A DNA stretch of 64,000 nucleotides, from positions 3,465,521 to 3,529,520 of the forward strand of contig VZDJ01000090.1 of assembly GCA_008694505.1 (NCBI GenBank), written 5' to 3'. The position numbers were made by a program, and so were the translations under genes. This document shows positions 12,401 to 23,431 of this stretch, piece after piece. The DNA is from Cyanoderma ruficeps (taxonomy: Eukaryota > Chordata > Aves > Passeriformes > Timaliidae). Positions within the stretch are counted from its first letter, which is position 1. Each line of letters opens with the position of its first letter. The notes under the pieces are model-generated. The model made no database searches, was not told where the DNA came from, and saw nothing but the letters and a program-made list of their open reading frames with translations.

Positions 12401-14909
12401 AAAACCAGCCAGTAAGGCAGGATAAGGGAGAGGTACAGCTCAGTCTAGATCTGGGCATCTGTGCCCTGGCCTTACTTTGGGCCTGTGGTAGACAGCCCAA
12501 AAAATGCTGTGCGAGATGCTAGTACTCAGTTTATTGTATGGGATCATGGTGGAGTGCCAGAACATACTTGTCATATGTGAGGATGAAGAGGTTATTGTAG
12601 ATCTTATCCAGCTCTGTAGCAAAATACTTCAAGAAGGTGAAAGCCCCTTCAAGACTAAGATAAAGTTAGATAGTAACCCCTTTGTGCCATCTGTGAGACT
12701 AATGAAGCTGAGAGTTTTACTGGCCTTGACTATAAAGCCAGAAAACAACGAAGAACATCTATAGATTTTTTTTTGACAACATGAAGAGAAAAAGACAGTG
12801 GCAAGAAGATCCTTGGCTGTATAGCAAAAATGAAGTATGCAGTCTGTTACAATTTATGATCCTACACACCATTAAAATGGTAATTTCTGCAAATGGCTGG
12901 ACTCTTAGAAACTCAGATACATTAGGGATGTGATGGAAATCAAGGATCTTTTGAGAGGATGCAAGAATCAGGCCTCACACTGTGTTTCAAGTGCAAATCT
13001 GGGTATACAATTAAAATCAAACATACTTCATGTCATCAGTAGAGACCTAAATCTGCGTTCACTTTGGGCAATGGGAGATACACTGAGGCTGCCACCATGA
13101 TTCACACATACCATCACAGTGACACTGCATGGACAGTGTTGGGCAGATAAGACCTCTGTTTGGTCCTTACAGTGCCACACACCACAAGGCTCCCTGGTAT
13201 TTATGATCAGAGAAATCACAGGCTGGTGATGGACATGGAGCAGCGTGAAAGGAATGCACCACTTTGCACAAACCTTTCAGGTTTTGCTCATTTCCCAAAA
13301 TGGAAAACACCACCAAAGGCAATGCAAGAGAACCAGAAGACACCACACCCAAAGAAACTATGAGCTATGCCCAGAAATGGGTGAACTTGCAAGTAGCCTC
13401 TGCCATCAGAGGGAGAGCCTCTGCATTTGATGGGGAGTTGGGAAGAAAAAGCTGTGGGAACAGCAAGAAGGATCAGCTAAATGGATGCAACAAGAGGAAG
13501 GAAAACATCCATCTGAGAACAGGAACAGTGCAAACAATGAGTAGGAGAGGGATCCAAAGTCTGGCAGACTTGAAAGGCAGCAATGAATGTTCTTTCTAGA
13601 TGGGGCTGTGTGTTGGTAACTGCAGGGTTTGGCAAGTCAGCAAACATTCAAACAAAACAGACCAACAAAAGCAGCTAAAAATCAAGAAACAGCAAGTTGT
13701 GTGGGCCATGGAGCTGTGAGTGCAGGCTTGGAGGAGGCTGGGCTTTGGAGAATGCACTAGGAAGTCTGTCCAGCCACATGCAGACACGACTGCTGTAGCT
13801 GCAATGCCTCTAAAACAGCAGTTGTTGGTGAAGCACAGGTTTTGTCTTAGAAACATGGCACTTTTCTCTGCCGTGGGTTCTACTAAGCAGTGCATGAAGC
13901 CATATCTAAAGCTACACTCCAAGCTGAACACACTGCCAGGGGCCCCAGAGACCTGTAAGGCTCTTCTCCTGCCTTATACTTGATCAGCTCCAGGACAGTG
14001 TATGTTTCTAGAAGAACCCCAGGTCCAAACCATACCAGGATCCCCGATTTTCCAATTGTTTTGGTGTTTAGGCTGCTAAGGGTGAGCAAAGTGGTGTGAT
14101 AAGACACACTGGAACATCTGACATGAAGCCCGTCTCCAATTCTTTCAAAACAAATAGCATGCAAAAAAGGAGCAGGTTTTAACCAGCCTTGGTTTGCAGC
14201 CAACATGGGCACATGGTTAGCTTTAGCAGGACTGGACAGCATATGGCACAGCGACCTGGCTTGTTGTGAATAATGGAGTATAATAAAACCTGTCAAACTG
14301 CTATTGGCAGCTAGGGTGAGGAAAAGTCTCAGTGCACAGACAGTTTGAGAAAACCTACTTGTCACTGCCATGCAAAATATTTTATGGCAGTAAATATGCA
14401 TCATAAAGTGCTTCTCAGCCCTGGGTGTTTTATCCTCAGTCCCTGAAGTTCTACAGGAGTCCAGCACAACTGTGAGGATAGCAAAGTGGGGAATGCTAAC
14501 ACCTGGGAGGAACAAAAAACAGGTGTATGAGAAGGTGAAGAAGATCAAGAGCCAAGTCCAGAAGCAAGAACAGCAGGAGGAGTTAGAAGGAGTAGTAGGA
14601 AGACAGAGGAGTGTCATGGCCACCAGCAGGTGCGTTGGCTGAGAAACACAAGGGGGCTGCCTGTTGGCCCGGATGGCAGAGGAGGAAATGGTGTGTACTC
14701 AAGGCAGGCAAAGGGAGGAGGAGGCAAGATCCTATTGGAGAGGGGAGCACTGTCTGGCTCTGGGATGGAGGAGGACTTTGTGGCTGATGGGAGGGCTGCA
14801 TTTTGTGTGCTAAAGCTTGAAAGCAAGGAATCAACAGGGGAATTTCTTTGTTGTTCCATCCACACAGCCAGCAGGGAAATGTGGAATGGGGAAAATGCAG
14901 CTCTTTACC
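9401..14909. other. Non-coding stretch with one long unexplained reading frame
   Basis: No recognisable gene or repeat. The longest uninterrupted frame here is on the minus strand at 13883-14617, 244 codons from its first ATG. Its N-terminal part is rich in Phe, Leu and Cys, because it is antisense to a purine-rich GAA/GAG stretch near 14520-14600. I recognise no domain in it. Parts of 11,300-14,900 are purine-rich and might be a decayed mobile element, but I cannot name a family. A short oligo(T) tract lies at 10690-10702. Confidence 0.4.
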
Positions 14910-14936
14910 TATAAAAGTTCAGCCAGTGCCTGGCTG
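14910..14936 (+). promoter_or_regulatory. TATA-like box followed by inverted repeat
   Basis: TATAAAAG occupies 14910-14917. Immediately after it, CAGCCAG (14920-14926) and CTGGCTG (14930-14936) form a perfect 7-bp inverted repeat with a 3-nt spacer. A start site would be expected about 30 bp downstream of the TATA box, near 14943, in mildly GC-rich sequence. A possible donor CAG|GTCAGA lies near 15071. No coding frame follows, so any transcript would be non-coding. The motif alone is weak evidence. Confidence 0.25.
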
Positions 14937-15519
14937 CCGCAGCATCTCTGCAGAGCACGGGGGGCCATGAACTAGGCTTGCAAGGGCAAATCCAGCTGAC
15001 TTGCAAGGACTCCAAGTCCCAGTTCCATCCCCGGCCTTGGAAGACTGAACAGAATTCTGCCAGAACAACACAGGTCAGAATTAACCTCGAATTTTCATGT
15101 CTTGAGTCATCAGCTTGAGCTTAATTTTAGGCTGCATTTCTGGAGAAAAGTGAGTACTGCAAGGCTTAAAGGCAGCTCAGCCTGGGTTTCTTTGTGCCCT
15201 GCAATGCTGTTCTCCCTCTGGCCTTGGATTTGTCTGGTTTGTGGAATTGTCCTGCTCTGCGGGAGCATCACAGGGAAGTAGAAGCACTACTTAGTCATTA
15301 CATCCTGCCATTTCAAGTATCAGTCTTGTTTTGTTTTTTTTTAAAGAAAACACTGAAAGTACTTCCCTTATAGACTTAAATGCCTTAAAATATTGCTACT
15401 GCTGCTTGGGGTGCCTGGTTTGTAATATCAATGGCCTGCCTTAGCTGCACTAAATGCACTTACATGGGAGCAATAGCAACAATCTGGAATTCAGAAAGTC
15501 TACAAAAAGGCAGGCCTGT

Positions 15520-15632
15520 TTTAATTAGTTGAGTACAGAGACTAATTAATATGCAAATGAGGAGCTTACCAATATTAATCATCTGTTTTACTAGGCTGCT
15601 TTACTAAAGAGTTTCTAACGAATTTGCAGATG
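15520..15632. promoter_or_regulatory. POU/homeodomain plus E-box cluster, candidate enhancer
   Basis: Within about 110 bp there are TTAATTAG (15521-15528), TAATTA (15543-15548), a perfect octamer ATGCAAAT (15551-15558), a CATCTG E-box (15580-15585) and a CAGATG E-box (15627-15632). Adjacent TAATTA and octamer sites suit class III POU and LIM-homeodomain factors, and CAGATG suits proneural bHLH factors. This combination is typical of neural enhancers, and the nearest recognisable gene is neural NHLH2. Function is inferred only. Confidence 0.35.
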
Positions 15633-15910
15633 AAGTTTCCATGACATTAAAAGTCCGCTAAACACCTACCTGAGAAATAGTCTCCCACAATAAAAGGGAA
15701 AGAGAGAAAGGGAGAGTGATGCTTTGGTTTTTTGGAAGGAAAACATCAATGACTGAAACTAATTTTGTCTTTGGCAAGTATCACATAGGCTGACTGAAGC
15801 AACCATTTCCAAACCCTAATTGAAAGCATTTCAGCAAGCTAGACACCAAAAGGTGCTTGGACAGTAGCAGAACACACATGTCCATGTGTGCGTATTTCCT
15901 TCTGAGAATT

Positions 15911-15942
15911 GACTAAAAAATTGCACGAGTGACTAAAAAATT
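15911..15942. repeat. Two 12-bp direct repeats at 20-bp spacing
   Basis: GACTAAAAAATT occurs at 15911-15922 and again at 15931-15942, separated by GCACGAGT. The 20-bp period is about two helical turns. It may be chance or a paired binding site. No factor is assigned. Confidence 0.6.
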
Positions 15943-18900
15943 ACTGTCTACCTTTGACATCTCTCAATAGCTGTCAGCACTGTGGAGCATAACCCCCAAG
16001 TAAGATCATACTGGGTTGTACCTTCTGTGTATTTTCCTATCCCCATTCCTGTTACCAATGCCTTAGAACGCGGTAACCGAAATCCTGCCCCTGAGCTACA
16101 CCACTCTTTCGCCTGTTAGCTTTACATTTTGCACTTCACTGAGCTTCTGGGAGGGTTTGGTGGAGCTTCTTGTCAAATTCGCTCTCTGATTTTTTCATAC
16201 TTTAGTTCAATGCAATTGCATATGGGTTCCCTCACTGCCCCGGGGAATGCAGAAATCAAATAAAGAATGTTTTCATCTCTAACAAATCTTTCAAAGCATT
16301 TCTGTACCTCCTGGTTTTCTTTTCATATACCTTTATCCCCCTGTTTCCTCTACTGAAAGCAGAACCTAAATTCTTGGTGTGATGTGCCCCTTTAAATGAC
16401 TGCAAATGTGAGAATGAGATTTGCAAATCTCTTCTTGAGTCACAGGTGAGACCAAAAATCTGCCAGCAAGATACCTCAGAAAAATTAAAGACAGCCTTTA
16501 AAATGAATCCAAATCCACTCGCTGATCTTCAGGGCCAGTGAATGGAGCTTGGTGGGTGGTTTGGATTAAAGAGGTTCCTGAGGTTGCAGAGCTGGAAAAT
16601 GGAAATAGCTCAGCAGCACCTGCCATCACTCCTGAGATAGGCTTCTCCCTCCCAGCTGAAAACGTGGAAGATACACATTTCATTTGTTCGGAAACAAGAC
16701 TTGGGCTGAGGCTGCCCTTGCACTCCATTCACCTGCACTGAAGTCACAGCCAGGGGTATGTTTCCTTCCTGAACTGGCAATACTGAGATGAGAAGCATAG
16801 CTGAGCCCCATCCTGACTTCAGCACCTCCTGAAAATTCCTGCTGCTGCTAACTGGTAACCAGTTTTCCTGTAGCTGTCTGTAACATGGAAAATTGCTTTC
16901 ATTTCAGTTTTTGTGTTTAATGTGGGAGAATTGCTCATTCTTCATCCTAGCACCAACTCTTTTTATCACTCCTTCCATGATGCTTTTAGCATGTGACTTC
17001 AGGAGCTCTTGATGCAGTGCAGTAGTGCCAGGAGACCACTGCAGATGGAGGTTCCACTGAGGTGTTGGCAGGACCTTGCTGGGGACGGGACAGGGGCAAA
17101 GGAGAAAGGATGGGCTATGAGTGTATTTCTGAGGGATTTTGTTGTGTATGGGAGTAAAGAAGGGAAGCAAAGATGGAGAAGTGAGGAGTGGGAGATGTCA
17201 TGTTAGTGTGGAAGGGTCTACAGGCTTTTAATCCACCTCAGAATTGGGATTTAATACCAACTACCCCACCATTGTTTGTTCTTGAGCTCCAATAGTCCTC
17301 ATTGTCCTAACGATCCCAAATCTGGCTTTCATGGAAAGGACTGTGCACACCATGGAAAGAGGTATGTTCTTGAAACAAGGACGCTTCCCTGAATGGCTCA
17401 GATCCTTTAAAGGGGCTGGGGTATTAGCCAGGTGCACAATCTCCCCCTCTATACTCCATGCACAGATTTTCTTCTCTTTCTTCTTTCCAAATGTTTTCAG
17501 GTAAGGCTTCTCTTATTTGCTCATGTGCCAACATTGCTTGGAGAAGACCCTCTTCCCGAAGGCAGAGAATACTGGCGAGATTGTGCCCCTCTACTCTCTC
17601 AGCCTATCCCACCTTATACAAGTCCTCCCCCTTGGTTAGTGCCTTTCCCCTTCTCCAGTCAGAAAAGAAACCCACCCTAGACCCCATCCCCATGCTCCCA
17701 CACACCTCCCACATGCATGAAGGTCTGAGCTTCATTCCTTCAGGTGTTTGTGGCATATCCCATCTCATCTCCCTGGATGTGCTCCCTACTTCTCCCCGCC
17801 TTCTGCCCTCCAGAGCTGGAAACACCAATCGTGGCCCTCACAAGTCCTGAGTCTCAGCTGGGGATGGAGCACACATAGAGACACAGGGCTGGCAACCTCC
17901 TTGTGTCAGTTCAGGGTCCTCGTCTCCATGCATGATGCCTCTGCAGGCACCTCAGCCTCAACACGAAGGTGATAGAAGTGTCTCATTCTACAGAACTGCT
18001 GAATGGCTTGGACTCATCTTTCCTAGAGAAATCCTACTTTGAGTGGTCATGAGAAACTGGCAGATTGCAGCCTCCAGAACAAACATTTTACAAAGTTATG
18101 AGTGACTGAAGATTAGTGAACAGAACAAACTGTTTAGCTGACTTTAGCTGTAGCTGTCACTAGCACAACACCCACATCAGCAGGTGGAAAGGAGGTGAGT
18201 ACAGGAGTTGGAGAGGTGTGATAAATACAGCAAAGTAGTTGAAAAAGCAAGAGCTATCATTTTGCTGATACAAGCAATTTAAAGTAGCCTCAGAATTTAG
18301 GATCTTTGAAATGAGCTCTTTCCATGTTTAAGACTAATAGTACTATTCTCATGAGGGGGAAAAAGACCCCATTGATTGAAGAGAATTTTAACAAGAAATG
18401 TTTTTTTCTCAGTAGCAGCAATGCAAATAAGAACAGAGTGCTAAAGTTTGGCAATGGAAGGATGAAATCATGTAGAAACTGACTGAGGAAAAAGCAGAAA
18501 GCATGACTTTTTCTTCCCTTTTCCATGGAAAGGTAAGCAGAACTGAATGAGATAAAAACCCAAGTAGGATGTTTCAGGCCATTCTATACAAGAAACTTCC
18601 ATTGTGCCATTGACCAAACTTCATATGTCATTTTGTTTGGGGGAATTTTTAGGAAAATTTACAGTTTTTAGTATGATGTCATTATTTTTACAGCATATTA
18701 AAAGTTTCAGGGGAAAATGAGCAGTCTTACTGTCCTTTGAAGGGTGCATAAGGACAAGAGAAAAAACAGAAAGAAAAGAACAGATTTGGATAAACAGAAG
18801 CACTGGAGTGTCTCATCTACAGAATCTCATAAAAAAGACCACTGAAATGGTCTTTCTAAGCCCTGATGCCCTATCTCTGTATAAGCCCTTCAAAGTAGTG

Positions 18901-19570
18901 TAAACCTCAGTGATTATTAATATATTTTTGGTTGTTTATATGAACCTTGAGGGGGAAAGGAAGCTTCTGCCATTTTAATTCCTTTGTTAATGTCTTTATG
19001 AATGCAATTAGCACTTCATTCACGCTTCTTTGTTTCTGGATCCCATTACGATATGGCTTATGCCAACTTCTCTCTCCCAGGAGAGGTGAGGCATCACGCA
19101 GCACTCCACTCAGCTGTGTGGCTGAGCACTGACAAACTCAATTTGCTGGAGGAGAGCCTGAGATGACATGGTGCAGTCGCTGCTGCTGTGATATGGACAA
19201 ATGGCCTCTTTTGTTCCAAGCAAGATGTCACCTGTCCTGAGGAAGTGCATCTGTGCATAGGTAAGTGAAAGAAAAACAAGGTTGATTTACCTGACAAGAA
19301 ATTAACCTACTGCAGCTGGTTGTGAAATCCAAGTATCTAATTATTTAGTCCCTTTTTTACAATTGCACAATTCCCATTCAAATATCTGTTCAATTGTTTT
19401 TAATTTCTAAACACTATGCTAAAGTCATCCCTTTTATAGCACCATCAGTCTCTGCAGTCCTAAATCAGGGATGGATCTGACCCCTCGGTTTTTTTCCGGA
19501 TTGCTCCAAATAGCTTTGATGTGTGCTCAATGCCTCAAGCTGCAGGGCAGCTGAGGTTGCACAGCTGGAC
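15943..19570. other. Non-coding stretch, nothing recognised
   Basis: Short frames only. A pyrimidine-rich section at about 17430-17830 is open for 130 codons on the plus strand, but its Pro/Ser/Leu-rich composition follows from base composition and no family is recognised. No repeats are identified by eye. Confidence 0.5.
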
Positions 19571-19635
19571 TCATAGAATCATATGAAGCAATCCTGAGTT
19601 GGAAGGATCCCGCAAGAATCACTGAGTCTAACTTA
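19571..19635 (-). mobile_element. Short CR1 3'-end remnant
   Basis: CATAGAATCATATGAAGCAA followed by GAGTTGGAAGGATCC and a CACTGAGTCTAAC segment resembles the reverse complement of a CR1 3' terminus of a different subfamily from the copy at 4.6 kb. Only about 65 bp can be recognised, so the call rests on the terminal motif. Confidence 0.65.
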
Positions 19636-22600
19636 AGGAAGCTGGACCCTTACATTACCAGAAGCTTGGGTTCATCTGGGGCTCATCCTGTCCTTGGTGT
19701 TCATCAGGGGAGGTTAAGAGGAAGCCCAATGAGATGAGTGGGCTTGCAGTGGTGTAAAGTTGAAGCCAGAAGGAACTGAAGCCTGTCATTCTGTTAGGGC
19801 AGCTCTCCAGTGCTACATGGGCATTTATAGATGCAGGGACTGTGAGCATCAGGGGCCTGGGCAGCACCTGTGGGCAGTGAGGAGCCTGTGTGTTTCTAAA
19901 TATCCCACCAGGTGCCAATTCACACCTAAATACTTTTGGAAATGCTGTTCAGGACTTCTCTGAGGCGAGGAGCCAGCCCTGATTCAGGAGTGTGTTAACT
20001 GAGCACAGCCAAGGAAATCCAGAGAGATTTGAGCCAGTGGGAGCCCAGCAATACTCCCAGCTGCAGGCTGATGAAATTTTTGCCACCTCTATCGGGGATT
20101 GAGCTAGGTGCAGTTTACGTACAGGATTGATTCTTTCAAATGACTACAATATTCCATGAAGGGTGAAGAGTGTCTCTCCCCAGACAGGGATGAAAGCAGT
20201 GAAGACATATACTGTTCCTCCTACCAAAAATAGCTGGTGAGGCAGACAGAGAAATTCTGGTTTACAGCGTTGTAGACTCTTTCTCCTTCTTTTTATGTTG
20301 ATCCCATGCACTCTTTGCCTTACCCGGTGCAACCTGGCATACAAAACACATCAGCAGACACTGAAGTCCAGACATTCCCTGTAGGCTCCAGGTCCCCTTT
20401 TACACCACCCCCACATCCCTAAGCAACCTACTGCCAGGTAAAGGGGATTGTTGTTTCCATCACAAGACAGAAGGGAGGGAAAAACTGTGGGCTGAAAGCC
20501 CAAGGAAAAGAGACAGGAATTCTTTATCACTTATTAAATGTGCAATTCAAAACCTGGTGAATAGGGAGATGAAAAGCTCCTGCTGAGAAATGGAGAGAGA
20601 AATTGCATTTTGGCCTTGGGGAAACCTGTGCCTATAATATTAAAGATGTGCAAATAAATAAATAAAGGCAATAGCTCGATTTACATGTCTAATATCCCTG
20701 CATACCGTGATCAATGTCGATATTTTACTTTTTTTATGAGGTTCTCCAAAAATCTATGGCGCTTTCCTTTATTAATTGTTATCCTCATTGCAAAGGTCTT
20801 TCACATGTCTCCAGCAACTAGGTCTTAGCTGTCAACTCCATTAAATTCTATTATAATGTGGCATGATTGAATGCTCCAGTGGGATTGGCCAGCCAGTGTG
20901 TATTAATATATTATGGAGCATGCAGAGGCAGGCACCAGCACCTTGCTGCATTCACAAAGATGCTGTTGTGTTTACATTTTTTTCCCCTCTCTGTGCACGT
21001 CTGCTGTTTCAGTGGAAACTGGCTTTACCATAAATTATCCCTTGCAAAAAGAACAATGTAAACTGTGAGGGAGCTTTTCCTGGGACGTGGAAGCCAGCGG
21101 TCTTTCCTCAAGTGAGCAGATTCTCATTCTCTGCCTGGGATGTATTTGTACGACCTTAATTAGTTTGTGTTTGTACAGTATGAAAATCGAGGAGGCCCAT
21201 GTTATTTAACATTAGGGAATATTGAAGAGCAGAGGATTTCCCACCCTGCTGGTTATAAGCAGGGATGTTATGCTGCTGGGAGGGAGCAGAATCAGAATGC
21301 AAACAGGCGTGATCATGGATTTTTTTTTTTTTAAACAAAGGAGTTTGGCAGATCACACATAAGCACAGTTTAAGGCCTGTGCCTTTTGGGGGTGGTGCAT
21401 GCACACTGGATAGAATGTCACCTGCAATGACACCCCTCAGACAACTTAATACCACTCTCAGTGCCTATCTGCAGCCTGAACTGAGTGACCCAACTTGGGC
21501 ACCTTGTGCTTCTACCAGGAAGGCAAAAAAGCAAAGCAAGACCACAGGCTCCAAGTAAAAGTCTGTTTATTTCAGAACTGGGGATGAGAAAATTAAAGGC
21601 ATATCCAGTTCTCAAACCCCTTGTCCAGGGGTGCTCTGATCTGATGTATTTCATAATTAGCAGCATTAAGTCAGCATTTCTGGAACTCTGGAGAACTCTG
21701 ATGGGTCACCAGCCTCTCAGCCCATCACAGCCATGCTCATCTCTGCTATTTTCTCCCTTTGCCTGAGTTTACATTTTCCATTTCCAAAGCCCTGCGTGCT
21801 ACCATGAGCAGGAACATGGCCAGGCAGCAGCTGCCCCAGCACTGCAATGGGTGAGCTTTGATGAGCACTAATGCCTTGGCTGCAGCCAGACAACAGAAGA
21901 TGTAACCTGATTGCCTTTTGGGGGCCATGCTGAGGTCAAATCAAACACAAATTTGTGTTGCACCAGGCAGAATATGGCTATCAGGGAACCAGACAGGGTG
22001 TACCTGGGTGGTGCACTGTAGGCAAACTTTGTGAAATTGTTGGATTATTGAGGGGTGTCTATCATGATGAGATTGTTTGAAATGCAGCAGTATCCTTCTC
22101 CTCCCCTGATTCATGCAGGTTCATATTCTGCACTGTGTGGTTTTTAGTTCCCATGCTCCTGACATACTAATTGCCATGGTCAGAGATGTTGCCATGCTCA
22201 ACTCAATCTGCTTTTAAAGACAACAAACTCATCTAATTCCATAATTCATCCTTAGGATCACACTCCACTTGCTTCCCAACATAGAATCATATACAGATTG
22301 ATTGATCTCTTACAACAAGAGCTGAAGATGGTCTAGTGTTAGGGGCTTAGGCCAGGGAGAAAAAGATAGTACTCATGCTAATGAACTGTAATTCTTTTCC
22401 TAGAGAATACCTGGGAAATTGCCTTTAGTCAATTCAAGAGACTAACCAATTTAGAAGAATAAAAATAATCATTACAGTTGCAACAGTGACCAGGGGGGAT
22501 TAAAAAAAAAAAATAAAAAAAATGAAACCTTTCAGAGAAGCAGAAGGGGAAAGGGAAGCTTCTCCCAAAGATGTGGTTCACTTTTGTGCCTGTGCCATAC

Positions 22601-22740
22601 AGAAAGAAAAACAAGTCTGCTTTGTTCCTCCTCGAGCCAAGTCAAAGGGTGACAATGTAAAACAGAAGCACTGGCTACGTTTTCCTGGATCCAAGGAAGA
22701 TGTAAATGCGTAAAATGTGATGGAAGAGCTTTGATTTTTA
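19636..22740. other. Non-coding stretch, nothing certain
   Basis: No gene seen. The 20640-20780 part keeps CpGs in AT-rich sequence (TGATCAATGTCGATATT), which resembles ONECUT/CUX-type sites and could be a conserved element. A CATAGAATCATATACAG string at about 22282 resembles a CR1 tail, but nothing CR1-like follows. An oligo(T) run lies at 21319-21332 and an A-rich run at 22503-22521. Confidence 0.45.
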
Positions 22741-22753
22741 TTCTCTCTCTTTT

Positions 22754-22811
22754 TTTCTTTTTTTTTTTTNNNNNNNNNNNNNNNNNNNNNNNNNNNNTTT
22801 TTTTTTTTTTT
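22754..22811. other. Assembly gap inside a long poly-T tract
   Basis: Twenty-eight N at 22770-22797 are flanked by T runs on both sides, so the true tract length is unknown. A second single N at 23087 starts a poly-A run to about 23107. Both ends of the GC-richer block between them are therefore homopolymer-bounded, and its assembly should be treated with care. Confidence 0.95.
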
Positions 22812-22834
22812 AATTATTTCTCTCAGGAATGGTC

Positions 22835-23030
22835 TGACAGCCCCAGGCTGGAGTATGTGTCTCTCCCAACTACTCTGTCACCCAGGTAACCATGGAGACC
22901 ATGACGATCGATTAGATGCCATCTGATCTCAACCTCATAAAAAAGCCCCACGTGCACCCGCGCGCGCGCATACGCGTCCGCACTCACACAAAAAACAGCC
23001 CAGGCAGCAGATGGCAACCAGGCCACTAGA
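22835..23030. promoter_or_regulatory. RFX X-box and E-box cluster, candidate regulatory element
   Basis: GTCACCCAGGTAAC at 22877-22890 matches the RFX X-box consensus GTNRCC-N(0-3)-RGYAAC without a mismatch, and it overlaps a partial second site running into CATGGAGACC. Nearby are CATCTG (22920-22925), a canonical CACGTG (22949-22954), a CG-alternating stretch (22959-22969) and CAGATGGCAACC starting at 23008. CpGs are retained although the surroundings are CpG-poor. RFX sites are typical of ciliogenic and neural genes, and CAGATGG of proneural bHLH factors. No coding frame accompanies it. Confidence 0.45.
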
Positions 23031-23315
23031 CCTGTCTCCAGAGAGAGCGAGCCGGGGAGAGGGACTGAGACACAGGCGGAGGGAGANAAAAAAAAAAAAA
23101 AAAAAAACAAAGGCAGAAAAAGTGGGGAGGAGGGAGACAAAGAAGTGAAGAGATCAGGGGAAAGAAAGGAAAGAGGGAGAGGTGAGAAGAGAGTCCGCAG
23201 CTGCTGTGGTTTCTGGGAGACTGCCTTGGGTGGAGCGGCGACCATTTATACTGCGAGCAACTCTGTCTTGTTCTGAGGGTGGAGATTGAGGCTGAGAGAG
23301 ATCAGGGGAGAGAAG

Positions 23316-23325
23316 TATAAAAATA
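23316..23325 (+). promoter_or_regulatory. TATA-like / MEF2-like site
   Basis: TATAAAAATA followed by GC reads either as a TATA box or, as ATAAAAATAG, as a MEF2 site with one mismatch. It lies about 430 bp to the right of the X-box in a purine-rich region with scattered CpGs, including a CACGGAAGTG ETS-like site just downstream. It might be a promoter of a non-coding transcript or simply part of an enhancer. Confidence 0.2.
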
Positions 23326-23431
23326 GCAGGTGAAATCCAAAGGAAAGCCCACGGAAGTGCGGTAAATGCGCCTTTGTGCCCTTCTGCCCCTGCAACAGCC
23401 AACCCCTCCTCACAATCGGTCAGGCCAAACA